Positions 8,531 to 18,331 of a stretch of DNA of 49,771 nucleotides are shown here, in pieces. The DNA lies in NCBI GenBank assembly GCA_022616435.1, contig JAKEET010000172.1, positions 1 to 49,771 of the forward strand. Direction: 5' to 3'. The notes below the pieces were generated by a model. The model searched no databases and had not been told where the DNA came from. It worked only from the letters and a program-made list of their open reading frames with translations. The stretch is from Gemmataceae bacterium (GTDB lineage Bacteria > Planctomycetota > Planctomycetia > Gemmatales > Gemmataceae). Both the position numbers and the translations under genes were made by a program. How positions within the stretch are numbered: position 1 is the first letter of the stretch; the number at the start of each line of letters is the position of its first letter.

Positions 8531-9517
8531 ATGTTCCATCGGCCGCCACAGCGTCCCATTCTGGTGACCGGCACGCACCGGTCGGGCTCGACGTGGGTGG
8601 GCCAGATGATCGCCAGTCATCCCCGGGTCGGCTATGTTTGGGAGCCGTTCAACCCCTCGAACCGCTTCCCGGATTCGCCGGTGCAGCACTGGTTCGAGTA
8701 CGTCACGCCGGAGCGCGCGCCGGCGTTCATCGATTACTTGAGCCGGCAGATGCGCTGGCAGACGCCGTGGTGGTCCGAGATCGTGGCGCGACCGACGCCG
8801 CGGCGCTGCGCCGGCGCCACGCTGCGCGCCGTCCGGGCCTGGTGGCGCCGGCGCCGCGGCCTGCGGCCCTTGCTCAAGGATCCGATTGCCGTCTTCTCCG
8901 CCGAATGGCTGGCGCGAACCTTCGACATGGACATGGTCGTGCTGATCCGGCATCCCGCCGCGTTCGCCAGCAGCATCAAGCGGCTCGGCTGGCGGATTCG
9001 GTTTCGCCGCCTGCTGGACCAGCCGAGCCTGGTGGAACATTACCTGCACGCCTTCGAAGCAGAGATGAGGACGGTTCTCCAGCGCCAGGAGAATGGCGGC
9101 AACGATGTCCTCGAAGAAGCCGGCTTGTTCTGGCGGATCGTTCACCACGTGATCCAGCGCTATCGCCGGGAGCACCCGTCGTGGAACTTCGTGCGCCACG
9201 AAGATCTATCGCTGCGTCCGCGGGAAGAGTTTGGCCGGCTGCTCCGCGCCTTGGGTTTGGGGATGACCCGCTCGGTCGAGCAAACGATCGCGACCCACAC
9301 CGACTCGAACAACCCGGCGGAAGCGCCCCACAAGATCGCCCACCAATTGAAGCGCAGCAGCCAGGCGAACGTCTTCAACTGGATGAGCCGGCTCACGCCG
9401 GCCGAGATCGCCAGGGTCCGCCGCCAGACCGAAGACGTGGCCCGCCATTTCTACACGGATGCCGACTGGACGCCGTCCGACTGGACGCCGTCCGCCATCC
9501 ACACCCAGGCGTCGTGA
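8531..9517 (+). CDS. PAPS-dependent sulfotransferase, first tandem copy
   Basis: 328 residues. The start ATG at 8531 follows GGAG by seven bases. The 5'-phosphosulfate loop is GTHRSGSTW (14-22), immediately after a short beta strand, and the 3'-phosphate-binding motif is RHPAAFASS (140-148). The intervening LLKDPIAVFSAEWLA and the C-terminal FVRHEDLSLRPREEF are typical of sulfotransferase family 3-like bacterial enzymes, which move sulfate from PAPS to carbohydrate, lipid or other acceptors in the cytoplasm. No signal peptide or membrane segment. The near-identical gene 19 bases downstream is a tandem duplicate. The C-terminus holds a duplicated DWTPS from a 15-bp tandem repeat (about 9466-9495). 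The acceptor is unknown. An APS kinase gene (32865) that could supply PAPS is in the same window. Confidence 0.93.
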   Translation: MFHRPPQRPILVTGTHRSGSTWVGQMIASHPRVGYVWEPFNPSNRFPDSPVQHWFEYVTPERAPAFIDYLSRQMRWQTPWWSEIVARPTPRRCAGATLRAVRAWWRRRRGLRPLLKDPIAVFSAEWLARTFDMDMVVLIRHPAAFASSIKRLGWRIRFRRLLDQPSLVEHYLHAFEAEMRTVLQRQENGGNDVLEEAGLFWRIVHHVIQRYRREHPSWNFVRHEDLSLRPREEFGRLLRALGLGMTRSVEQTIATHTDSNNPAEAPHKIAHQLKRSSQANVFNWMSRLTPAEIARVRRQTEDVARHFYTDADWTPSDWTPSAIHTQAS

Positions 9518-9535
9518 GGCCACACGGAGCTTGCC

Positions 9536-10558
9536 ATGGACAACGTGCCTTCGTTGGTTCGACAACCGTTGGTTCGACCGTTGCTTCGACAACGGCCCAT
9601 TCTCGTGACCGGGTCGCACCGCTCCGGGTCGACCTGGGTGGGACAGATGATCGCCAGTCATCCGCGCGTGGCGTACCTCTGGGAGCTGTTCAACCCGTTC
9701 AATCCGGCGGCCAAGGCGCCCGGTTCGCCGGTCAAGCGCTGGTATGAACATGTCACCCCCGAGCGCGAACGGGGCTTCATCGACTATCTGACGCCGCAAC
9801 TGCGCTGGGAAGCGAGCCGCTTTGGCGAATTCATGGCCCGTCCCGGTCCGCGCCGACTGGGCGTCGCGGCCGTCCATGCCGCCCAGAACTGGTGGCGGCG
9901 CCTGCGCGGCGTTCGGCCGCTCTTGAAGGACCCCATCGCCTTGTTCTCCGCCCCATGGCTGGCCGACGCCTTCGCCATGGACGTCGTGGTGCTGATCCGT
10001 CACCCGGCGGCGTTCGTCAGCAGCATCAAGCGGCTCAACTGGCGCTTTCGCTTCCGCCAGCTTATCGATCAACCGGGGCTGATGGAGCGCTACCTGCACC
10101 CTTTTGAAGCTCAGCTCCGCGACTACAGCGAGCTGCAAACCACCTGGACGCTCGACTTGCTCGACGAGGCCATCCTCTGGTGGCGGCTGTTCCACCACGT
10201 GATCGGCCGCTATCGCCAGGAACGTCCGCAGTGGCAGTTTGTCCGGCACGAGGACCTGTCGGCGGCGCCGCTCGAGCAGTTCCATCACGTCTTGCAGCGT
10301 CTCGGCCTGGACATGACGCGCCGGGTAAAGCGCGCGATCGCGGTCCATTCCGCCCAGGAGAATCCCGCCGAGGCGGCCGCGAAAGTCGCCCACCAGTTGA
10401 AGCGCAACAGCCGGGCGAACATCGTCAACTGGCTGAAGCGTTTGACGCCGGCCGAGATCGCCAAGGTCCGCCGCGATACAGAAGACGTGGCCCAGCTGTT
10501 CTATACCGATGCCGATTGGGCGCCGGCCACGGGAGACACGACGCCGTCGGCGGCGTAG
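9536..10558 (+). CDS. PAPS-dependent sulfotransferase, second tandem copy
   Basis: 340 residues. PAPS-binding loop GSHRSGSTW (26-34); the second motif is RHPAAFVSS, and LLKDPIALFSAPWLADAF and FVRHEDLSAAPLEQF align with the upstream copy over nearly the whole length. The main differences are an N-terminal extension of about 12 residues made from GTTGGTTCGAC-type nucleotide repeats, and a changed middle (EAQLRDYSELQTTWTLDLLDEA), where acceptor specificity would be expected to differ. Spacing of 19 bases and shared strand suggest one transcript with the first copy. Cytoplasmic enzyme; acceptor unknown. Confidence 0.93.
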   Translation: MDNVPSLVRQPLVRPLLRQRPILVTGSHRSGSTWVGQMIASHPRVAYLWELFNPFNPAAKAPGSPVKRWYEHVTPERERGFIDYLTPQLRWEASRFGEFMARPGPRRLGVAAVHAAQNWWRRLRGVRPLLKDPIALFSAPWLADAFAMDVVVLIRHPAAFVSSIKRLNWRFRFRQLIDQPGLMERYLHPFEAQLRDYSELQTTWTLDLLDEAILWWRLFHHVIGRYRQERPQWQFVRHEDLSAAPLEQFHHVLQRLGLDMTRRVKRAIAVHSAQENPAEAAAKVAHQLKRNSRANIVNWLKRLTPAEIAKVRRDTEDVAQLFYTDADWAPATGDTTPSAA

Positions 10559-10895
10559 CTGGGCGATTCGTCAACGGATGGGCGGGACACGGTCGCAACG
10601 GGGCGAAGCAGCCTCCTCAGCAATTCTCCCAATTGCCGGCCGGCGCCGCGGTCGTATACTTTCTCCGATATTTATCAATCTCATCGGACCTTGGGGAACA
10701 CACGCAGTCATCAGGAACGAGGTTGGCTCCCCTCGAACGTCACACCCGGCGTTCAGTTCTCGTTTGACCCGTCGGTGGAGTGGAGAGTTTCACAACCGTG
10801 TTGATCGGTGCGCGCGCGGGCTTGTGCTGCTTCGTGCGTCAGCGTTCGTGGTGTGCGCCGGTCCGAATCCCTACTATCTACTGAAGGAGCATCTC
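10559..10895. other. Intergenic region, one promoter candidate
   Basis: 337 bases between the sulfotransferase stop and the haloperoxidase-like start. Apart from the candidate promoter at 10633-10660 nothing is recognised; no open frame with a credible start and no strong palindrome was found. Confidence 0.5.
10633..10660 (+). promoter_or_regulatory. Candidate sigma70-like promoter
   Basis: TTGCCG (10633-10638) and TATACT (10655-10660) with a 16-base spacer, 235 bases before the haloperoxidase-like start. The -10 box differs from TATAAT by one base. Eye prediction only. Confidence 0.35.
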
Positions 10896-11497
10896 ATGAC
10901 GCGCACCGATGCCGTTTCACGCACCACGGTTTCCCTGGGAAGGGAACAACCGGCGCTGGCAGGCAGACAGCAGGCCCGCACAGTCCGGCAGCGTCCCCGC
11001 TGCCGGCCAACGCTGGAGGCGCTGGAAGACCGCGTGGTCCCGGCGGATGCGGTGCTGGACTGGAACGCCATCCTGCTCCAGTCCAACGCCGACGATCACG
11101 CGCTGGCCCAGCCCGACCAGCCGGGCCCGACGCGGACCGCCCGCGCCTTCGCGATCGTGCACGCGGCCATCTACGACGCGGCCAACGGCGTCCAGCGCCA
11201 GTACGAGCCGTACCTCGTCAAGACGAAGGCGCCGCGCGGGGCCGACATCCGCGCCGCCATCGCCGGGGCGGCCTACACCACGCTCGTCGGCCTGTTTCCG
11301 CAGCAGCACCGCGACTTCGCCAACGCCCTCAAGGACGCCCTGCGAGCGATTCCCAACTCGCTCGGCGAACTCACCGGCCTGGCCTACGGCATGTTCGTCG
11401 GCGCCATGCATTTGCTGAACCGCGTCGGCGACGGCGCCAATGCCCCCATGTCCTACACGCCCACCGGCGCGCCGGGCAATCACGACGTCGATCCGCT

Positions 11498-12460
<963 letters not shown>

Positions 12461-12745
12461 CGCGCGCCCTCGTTGCGGATGGTCTACTTTCTGTACATCC
12501 CCACACCGGGCAGGATCGGCCAAGAAAGGAAATTGGGGTTGGTGGATGGGGCTGGAGGCGTGGGATGCGGTCCGCCCCGGTTCTCCGAACCGGGGGCTAA
12601 ACGAAGCGGGGCCGTTTGATGACGGGTTCTCCCATCTTCTTACGTCGCTTCATCTTGCCGCGAACCTCACGCAACTCCGGTTGGTCCAAATGGAGGGTTT
12701 TGTTATCCTAACCCCTCACGTTGTCTGAACGGACAGAGAACACGG

Positions 12746-13843
12746 ATGAACACAACCATCTCCGAGCCGACGGTCGGTCCCGGTCCGCCTGGGGTGGCGG
12801 GCCCGGCCGATGACGCCTTGCTGGCTCGCTACCAGGCCCTGGCGGCCAGCGACAGCATTTGCTGGGGCGCCCGGTACCGCAAGATTCACCTGCTCGGCAA
12901 GGGCGGCCAGGGGGTCGTGTATCTCAGCGAACAGCAGGGCACCGACCTCTTTCGTTTGCCGGTCGCCATCAAGATTTTTTCGCCGGAGCTGTATCGCGAC
13001 GCCGCCAGCTACGACGAGGACATGGCCCGCGTCGCCGACATCACCTCGCGCGTCGCCCTGGTGCAGCACGACAACCTGATCGACCTGCACAACTTCATCG
13101 CCCACGACGGCATCCGCGTCCTGGTGATGGAATGGGTGGACGGCTACGACCTGCGCAAGCTCCTGACCGCGCGCATGCTGGAGCGCACCCGCGAGCGCCT
13201 CAGCCCCGAGCGCTGGCAGCACGTGCGCCAGGTGATCCTCGCGGACGGCCCGCAGCAGACGCGCCTCAAGCCGGGAGTGGCCATCCAGATTCTGCGCGAG
13301 TGCCTGGCCGGGCTGGCGGCCCTGCATCGCGACGGCATCGTCCACGGCGACCTGAAACCGGCCAACATCATGGTCAAGCGCACCGGCAACGCCAAGATCA
13401 TCGACATCGGCTCGGCCATGGACATCGGCAAAGCCCAGAGGCGGCGCATGTGGTCGCCGACCTATGCGGCCCCGGAGGTCCTCGCCGGCGGCGAGGCCAC
13501 GCCCCACGCCGACCTGGCCAGCCTTGGCTACGTCCTGGTCGAGATGCTCGCCGGCCAGTGCCCGTTTGACGGCATCGATGAGCGCCGCGCCCTTCTCGAA
13601 GCCAAGCTGCAATTCGAGCAGCGCCTGCGGGACATCCTGCCGCCGGAGGTCGTGGCCAACGATCTGCTCATGTACATCTGCCAGAAGCTGACCGCCGCCA
13701 ATCCGAGCAAGCGGTTCGCCAGCGCCCAGGCAGCCGACGTCGGCCGCAAGGGCGCCGCCGCGTTCCATCGCCAACTCGTCAAGGGCGACCTGGCCAGCGA
13801 GTACGTGAACGATCTGCGGCACTGGCTGGAAGACCTGGATTGA
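12746..13843 (+). CDS. Atypical (non-RD) protein kinase
   Basis: 365 residues. Glycine loop LGKGGQGVVYL (50-60), lysine 76 in PVAIKIF, catalytic loop HGDLKPAN (200-207) and metal-binding DIG (220-222) in place of DFG. The arginine of HRD is a glycine, so activation-loop phosphorylation is unlikely to control it in the usual way; catalytic Asp202, Lys204 and Asn207 are present, so catalysis is still possible. Later landmarks are WSPTYAAPEVLAGGE, ASLGYVLVEMLAGQCPFDG and a C-lobe helix set ending LASEYVNDLRHWLEDLD. There is no membrane segment. It is followed 81 bases downstream by a small membrane-anchored protein gene on the same strand, a possible partner. Upstream it diverges from the kinase at 11498-12460. 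Confidence 0.9.
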   Translation: MNTTISEPTVGPGPPGVAGPADDALLARYQALAASDSICWGARYRKIHLLGKGGQGVVYLSEQQGTDLFRLPVAIKIFSPELYRDAASYDEDMARVADITSRVALVQHDNLIDLHNFIAHDGIRVLVMEWVDGYDLRKLLTARMLERTRERLSPERWQHVRQVILADGPQQTRLKPGVAIQILRECLAGLAALHRDGIVHGDLKPANIMVKRTGNAKIIDIGSAMDIGKAQRRRMWSPTYAAPEVLAGGEATPHADLASLGYVLVEMLAGQCPFDGIDERRALLEAKLQFEQRLRDILPPEVVANDLLMYICQKLTAANPSKRFASAQAADVGRKGAAAFHRQLVKGDLASEYVNDLRHWLEDLD

Positions 13844-13924
13844 CTCACTGCCGCTTGCGGCTTAGCGTTCGCAGAACTTCTCCGGAGCGCTCAGCCCAAG
13901 CCAACCACGGAAAGGACGTCGGGA

Positions 13925-14467
13925 ATGGATTCCTTCATCACCTTCTTCAGCTTCGGCGCGTCGTTGTTCTCGTCGCTGGCGACCGCGTATTTCTGGATGG
14001 TCCGCATGCAGAACGAGCGGCCCTGCCTGAAGCCGCACCTCGCGGACAAGGAGTTCTTCCTGGGCAACAGCCGCGACGGCGTCCGCCAGATCGGCCTGAA
14101 GCTCGGCGTCATCGTCGCCAACTACAGCGCGCTCCCCAACGCCATTCTCGGCGCGCGTCTGTGGATGCGGTCGCCGGAAGGCTGGCTGGAGCTCACCAGC
14201 GTCGCCTTCGACAAGCAAACGCCGCAGCCGTTCAACGTGCCGTCCTTGCAGACGGTGCTGCTGCGGCTCAACGCCACGCTGTCGTTCCCCTACCAGGACG
14301 CGCTCGAAGAGGGGAACAGGACAGTGAGCAACTATCTCAACCGCTTCCTGACGCCGGCGCGCGAGCTCCGGATCGAGCTGCGCCGGCTTGGCGACGAAGC
14401 CGCCAGCCACACCTTGACGCTGGCCTCGGCCGGCGAACAATCGGCGCAATTGCTACGGGCCGCATAA
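13925..14467 (+). CDS. Hypothetical N-terminally anchored protein
   Basis: 180 residues, not recognised. The N-terminus is hydrophobic (SFITFFSFGASLFSSLATAYFWMV, 3-26) and would serve as a membrane anchor. The rest looks like a beta-sandwich: GVIVANYSALPNAILGARLWMR, GWLELTSVAF, PSLQTVLLRLNATLSFP, and a C-terminal strand pair SHTLTLASAG. A middle clause mentions displaced pairs RTVSNYLNRFLTPARELRIELRRL. The start is not firmly fixed. Its position 81 bases after the non-RD kinase suggests a shared transcript. A TRSVSEG-type palindrome begins 15 bases after its stop and may end the transcript. Confidence 0.7.
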   Translation: MDSFITFFSFGASLFSSLATAYFWMVRMQNERPCLKPHLADKEFFLGNSRDGVRQIGLKLGVIVANYSALPNAILGARLWMRSPEGWLELTSVAFDKQTPQPFNVPSLQTVLLRLNATLSFPYQDALEEGNRTVSNYLNRFLTPARELRIELRRLGDEAASHTLTLASAGEQSAQLLRAA

Positions 14468-14481
14468 CCTCGACGTTTGCA

Positions 14482-14573
14482 GCACCAACCCGAAACACCA
14501 ACCCGAAACACCAACCCGAAGCGTCAGCGAGGGGAGCAGGCGAAATCCCTCGCTTACGCTTCGGGTTAGTGCA
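14482..14573. repeat. TRSVSEG-type dispersed palindrome, copy 2, expanded arm
   Basis: The left arm holds three direct copies of the 13-base word CACCAACCCGAAA (third with a final G) before the usual GCG-AGGGG, while the right arm is a single CCCTCGCTTACGCTTCGGGTT. So one arm of the hairpin has been tandemly amplified. It lies downstream of the 13925-14467 gene. Confidence 0.85.
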
Positions 14574-14643
14574 GCGAGGTGAGTGCAGCGGAGTCCCAGA
14601 ACTTCTTCTCCAGCCATTTCATCCTCGCGGCCCCGAAACCCTT

Positions 14644-14652
14644 TGCTATAAT
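14644..14652 (+). promoter_or_regulatory. Extended -10 promoter candidate
   Basis: TTGCTATAAT (14643-14652) contains TATAAT at 14647-14652 with the extended TG-n in front, 46 bases before the start at 14699. No convincing -35 box is present at the usual distance. Confidence 0.45.
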
Positions 14653-14698
14653 TGAAGGCGCGACTCGTGGGGAACGAGTTCCGCGCGGAGCATTGGGC

Positions 14699-17600
14699 AT
14701 GGCCACCGATCAGCAAACACGTCCCGCCTCGGCCGCGACCGCTTCGGCCAAGTTCGAAGCCTTCGTCGATCAGCAATTGACGCGCGTCAAGCAGCGCTTG
14801 CGGGCCATCGACCTCGGCGCCGCCGGGCTGCTCTTGCTGGCGATCACGCTTGGTTATGCGGCACTCATGGCCGTGTTCGACCTCGCCGTCCGCGGCAGCA
14901 GCGAAGCCTGGGTCGGCACGGTCCGCTTGCTGGCCTTCGGCGGCTACCTGCTGGCGATGGCGGCCGGCGGCTATGTGCTGGTCGCGCGGCTGCTGCGGCG
15001 CATCAATCCGTATTACTGCGCCCATCAACTGGAGCAAACGCTCCCCGACGCCAAGAACAGCGTCATCAACTGGCTCGACCTGAAAGAGGAGCGGTTGCCG
15101 CCGGCGATCCGCAGCTCGCTGGGTATGCGCGCCGCCAAGGACCTCAAAGACGCCGACGCCGATCGGGTCGTCGATCCCAAGCAAAGCTGGTTCATGGGCG
15201 GCCTGGCGGCGGCGATGTTCGTCATCCTGGTCATCGTGTTCGCGCTGAGCCCCAATCAGTTCGGCTCGCTCCTGGCCCGCGCCTTCGTGCCGTTCCGCGA
15301 CATCAGCCTCGCCAACCGGGCCACCATCACGCTCATCAAGCCGGCCGGCAACGTCGACGTGCCGCACAATCAGCCGGTCCAGTTCCTCGCCCAGATCGAC
15401 GGTCGCTTTCCCAAGGTGAACCATCCGCAGGCCCCGACGCTGTGGTATCGCTATGCCCCCGGCGATCCGTTCCAGCCCGTGCCGCTCGAAGAGGACGGCA
15501 ACGGCCAGTGGGCGGCGACCATGGCGGCCGACCAGGTGCAGAACGGTTTCTGGTACAAGATCACCGCCGCTGACGACGCCACCGAGATTTACCAGGTCAG
15601 CACGCGGTCGCGGCCGGAGGCGAAGCAGTTCGAAGTCACCTATCACTATCGGCCCTACCGCAAGCTCGCGGATGAGACGGTGATCTTCCCCAACGAGCAC
15701 GCCGTGTTCCCGGAGCTGCGCGGCCATCGCGGCACGGACGTCACCCTGGTCGTTCGCGCCAATCAACCGGTCCGCGACGGCGGCCTGCAGCTCGAGTTCG
15801 CCGACGGCCCCAAGCAGGTTCACGGCGAGCCGCTCGCGGACGATCCGAAGGCCTTTCGCTGCAAGTTCGCGCTGGAACGCTCGTGCCAGTATCGCGTCCT
15901 GTTCAAGACCCCGAGCCAGGAAATCAACACCGATCGCGCTGCCTACCGGATCGAGGTGCTCGACGACCTGACGCCCGCCGTGGTCATCACGAAACCCGCG
16001 CAGGACGTGTCGCTCCCCGCCAACGGCACGCTGACCGTGACCGGCCACGCCCAGGACGACTTCGGCGTGAAGGCCGTGGCCCTGCGGCTGCGGGTGTTCG
16101 AGAGCAAGCAGGGCAAACCGAACCTCGCCGGTCAGCCGTACCGGCCGGGCAAGAAATTCCAGTTCGACACGGGGCACTATCCCACCAAGCTCGATTACCT
16201 GGACGTGCTGGCCCTGGACCAGCTCAAGACCGAGGACGGCGCGGCATTCGCGCCGGCGCCGGGGACGATCCTCGAGTACTGGCTCGAAGCGACCGACAAC
16301 TCCGACTATCCCAGCGCCGCCGGCAACGTGGGCCGCAGCCCGGCGTTCAAGATCAAGATCGAGCCGCCGCAAGATCCGAAGAAGCAGAAGGACGAGCGGC
16401 AGCAGGCCCAGGATCAGCAAAAAAAGCACGACAAGCAGCAGGACCAGCAGCACCAGAAGGAGAACGACCAGAAGAACGACGAGGAAGCGAACAAGAACTC
16501 CGGCAAGTCGCCCGAGCAGCGTCAGGCCGAAAAGTTGAAGAACGAGCGCGAGGACATCGAGAACAAGATCAAGGAAGCGCTCAAGCAAGAAGAGCAGAAG
16601 AAGAACCAGGGCGAAGCCAAGGGGAAGGAGCCGCCGAAAGCCGACAACAAGGGCGACGGCGGCCAGCAGCCCCCCGAAGCGAACCAGAAGGACTCGAAAA
16701 GCGCGGGCAAGGAACCGCAGCAGGCCGGTGACAAGAAGGACGACGGCAAGAAGGACGACGGCAAGAAGAATGACGGCAAGAAGAATGACGGTCCGAAATC
16801 CGCGGAGGCCAAGGGGCCGGGTGATCAGAAACAGCCGCAGAACGCGCCCGAGAAACAGCAGGCCAGCGAGCCGAAAGGCCCCGGCAACGAGAAACCGCAA
16901 CCGAGCGCCAAGGGCCAGGATGCGAACAACAAGGGCGAGAATCAGCCCGACCAGCAGCCGGCCAGCGCCAAGGCGGGACCGAAGGACGACGCGAAACAGC
17001 CGGCGGGCCAGAGCAAGGATGACGGCCAGGCTGCCGGCCAGACCGGCAAGGTGCAGGACAAGAACGCGCAAGCGAAGGACAACAGCCCCAAGGACGACAA
17101 GATGAAGCAGGGCCCGGAAGCGAAGAGCGCCCAGGGGAGCAAGGATGCGCCCAGCCCGCAAGCCAAGAACGACACGAAAGGTCCGGAGAAGAAGGGCCCC
17201 GATAATCAAGCGGGCAAGAAGGGCGAGACCAAGCCCGGTAAGAACGAACAGCTCACGAAGGAAAAGGGCCAGGGAAACACCAAGCCCGACGCCACCGCCA
17301 GCAAGAACCCGCCCGGCGCCGATGGCACGCGCCAGCCGGCGGAGGCCAAGCCCGGCGAGCAAGCGGCCCGCAAGTCCGAGGCCAAGGACGGCGGCGGCCA
17401 GGGCATGGAAGAAACCAAGCAAGGTCCGCCGGCCCAGGCGAAGAACCAGCCGATGAATCCCAACGGCAAGCCGCAACCCGGCGCCAAGGAAACGCCGGCC
17501 GATGAGGCCAAGGAAGCCGCGACCGCCAAGGACGAAAAGGGCCAGGCCCCGCCGCGCGAACCGACGATGAAGGATCTGGAACGCCTCAAGGATCAGCTCG

Positions 17601-18313
17601 CCAAGGGCGATCCCCAGGCGCTCAAGACGGCCGAGGAGTTGAAACGCAACCTGCCGGAGAACAAGGACCCGAAGCTCGGTAAAGCCGCGGAGGAAATTCT
17701 CAAGGAGGGGGCCAAGGCGCTGGACGAGATGGCCAAGCAGGAAGCGAAAGCGAATCCCAACACGGCCGGCGGCGGACCAGAGCAACCGCTGACCAAGACC
17801 GAAACCCCGATGAACGCAAAGGGCGGCGGCGACGAGCAAAACCCGATGCCGCCGAAGGGCCAGGCGCCGCAAAAGACCAAGTCCGGCAACGACCAGGCCA
17901 CGACGGCCAAGAACACTGGCGGCTCAGGTCCGGGCGCCGAGAACGCCCCCGATCACCTGAAACCGACCGCGGCCGACAAGGACTTCGCCGACCGGCTCGC
18001 GAACCTGCAGCTTGAAGAGTTCAAGGACCGCGTCACGCCGGAGACGCTGAAACGCGCCGGCGTTTCCGACGAGGCGTGGGAGCGATACTTGAAAAGCGCG
18101 GAGGCCTACGAGCGGCTCCGCGCCAAGCTTCAGAATCAGCCGAAATCCGAGCCGGACAAGCTGCGCGCCAAGCCCGGCCAGTTCGTCGACACCGGTCCAC
18201 GCGCCGTCAGCAATCCAGCCGCCACGACCAACCCCGCCTCGATCGGCCGAGCCTTGCCGCCGTTCGAGCTGCGCGAAGCGCAGCGGCGGTTCACCAAGCA
18301 GAAGACGCAATAA
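14699..18313 (+). CDS. Large membrane protein with long charged low-complexity region
   Basis: 1204 residues. The ATG at 14699 gives a cytoplasmic head and three hydrophobic spans (about 38-60, 75-98, 165-185). Residues 190-550 are beta-rich with repeated Ig-like features (ITLIKPAGNVDVPHNQPVQFLAQIDG, TVTGHAQDDFGVKAVALRLRVFE, GTILEYWLEATDNSDYP). Residues 555-955 are almost only K, Q, D, E, N, P, G and A (DDGKKDDGKKNDGKKNDG and similar). A helical tail follows (LERLKDQLAKGDPQALKTAEELK; FKDRVTPETLKRAGVSDEAWERY). The architecture recalls the DUF4175-like proteins that planctomycetes encode next to MoxR/DUF58 genes, but no such neighbours are seen. It is likely an envelope protein with an extended unstructured linker; function unknown. 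The opposite strand is open for over 3 kb, which is a composition artefact. Confidence 0.85.
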   Translation: MATDQQTRPASAATASAKFEAFVDQQLTRVKQRLRAIDLGAAGLLLLAITLGYAALMAVFDLAVRGSSEAWVGTVRLLAFGGYLLAMAAGGYVLVARLLRRINPYYCAHQLEQTLPDAKNSVINWLDLKEERLPPAIRSSLGMRAAKDLKDADADRVVDPKQSWFMGGLAAAMFVILVIVFALSPNQFGSLLARAFVPFRDISLANRATITLIKPAGNVDVPHNQPVQFLAQIDGRFPKVNHPQAPTLWYRYAPGDPFQPVPLEEDGNGQWAATMAADQVQNGFWYKITAADDATEIYQVSTRSRPEAKQFEVTYHYRPYRKLADETVIFPNEHAVFPELRGHRGTDVTLVVRANQPVRDGGLQLEFADGPKQVHGEPLADDPKAFRCKFALERSCQYRVLFKTPSQEINTDRAAYRIEVLDDLTPAVVITKPAQDVSLPANGTLTVTGHAQDDFGVKAVALRLRVFESKQGKPNLAGQPYRPGKKFQFDTGHYPTKLDYLDVLALDQLKTEDGAAFAPAPGTILEYWLEATDNSDYPSAAGNVGRSPAFKIKIEPPQDPKKQKDERQQAQDQQKKHDKQQDQQHQKENDQKNDEEANKNSGKSPEQRQAEKLKNEREDIENKIKEALKQEEQKKNQGEAKGKEPPKADNKGDGGQQPPEANQKDSKSAGKEPQQAGDKKDDGKKDDGKKNDGKKNDGPKSAEAKGPGDQKQPQNAPEKQQASEPKGPGNEKPQPSAKGQDANNKGENQPDQQPASAKAGPKDDAKQPAGQSKDDGQAAGQTGKVQDKNAQAKDNSPKDDKMKQGPEAKSAQGSKDAPSPQAKNDTKGPEKKGPDNQAGKKGETKPGKNEQLTKEKGQGNTKPDATASKNPPGADGTRQPAEAKPGEQAARKSEAKDGGGQGMEETKQGPPAQAKNQPMNPNGKPQPGAKETPADEAKEAATAKDEKGQAPPREPTMKDLERLKDQLAKGDPQALKTAEELKRNLPENKDPKLGKAAEEILKEGAKALDEMAKQEAKANPNTAGGGPEQPLTKTETPMNAKGGGDEQNPMPPKGQAPQKTKSGNDQATTAKNTGGSGPGAENAPDHLKPTAADKDFADRLANLQLEEFKDRVTPETLKRAGVSDEAWERYLKSAEAYERLRAKLQNQPKSEPDKLRAKPGQFVDTGPRAVSNPAATTNPASIGRALPPFELREAQRRFTKQKTQ

Positions 18314-18331
18314 GTGTGAAACGACAATCGG

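Noticed and set aside
5566..9747. Very long open frame on the plus strand (about 1390 codons) opposite the DUF1549/DUF1553 gene
   Set aside because: It lies antisense to a clearly recognisable gene, then runs out of frame through the first sulfotransferase, and its own sequence is arginine/leucine/alanine-rich with no motif; a product of high G+C third positions.
12746..13843. Pseudokinase
   Set aside because: Although HRD and DFG are altered, lysine 76, the catalytic aspartate, lysine and asparagine and the metal aspartate are present, so it may be active.
14453..17872. Open frame of over 1100 codons on the minus strand opposite the large membrane protein
   Set aside because: The plus strand has membrane spans and coherent protein features; the minus frame is leucine/valine-rich repetition mirroring the lysine/glutamate-rich codons.
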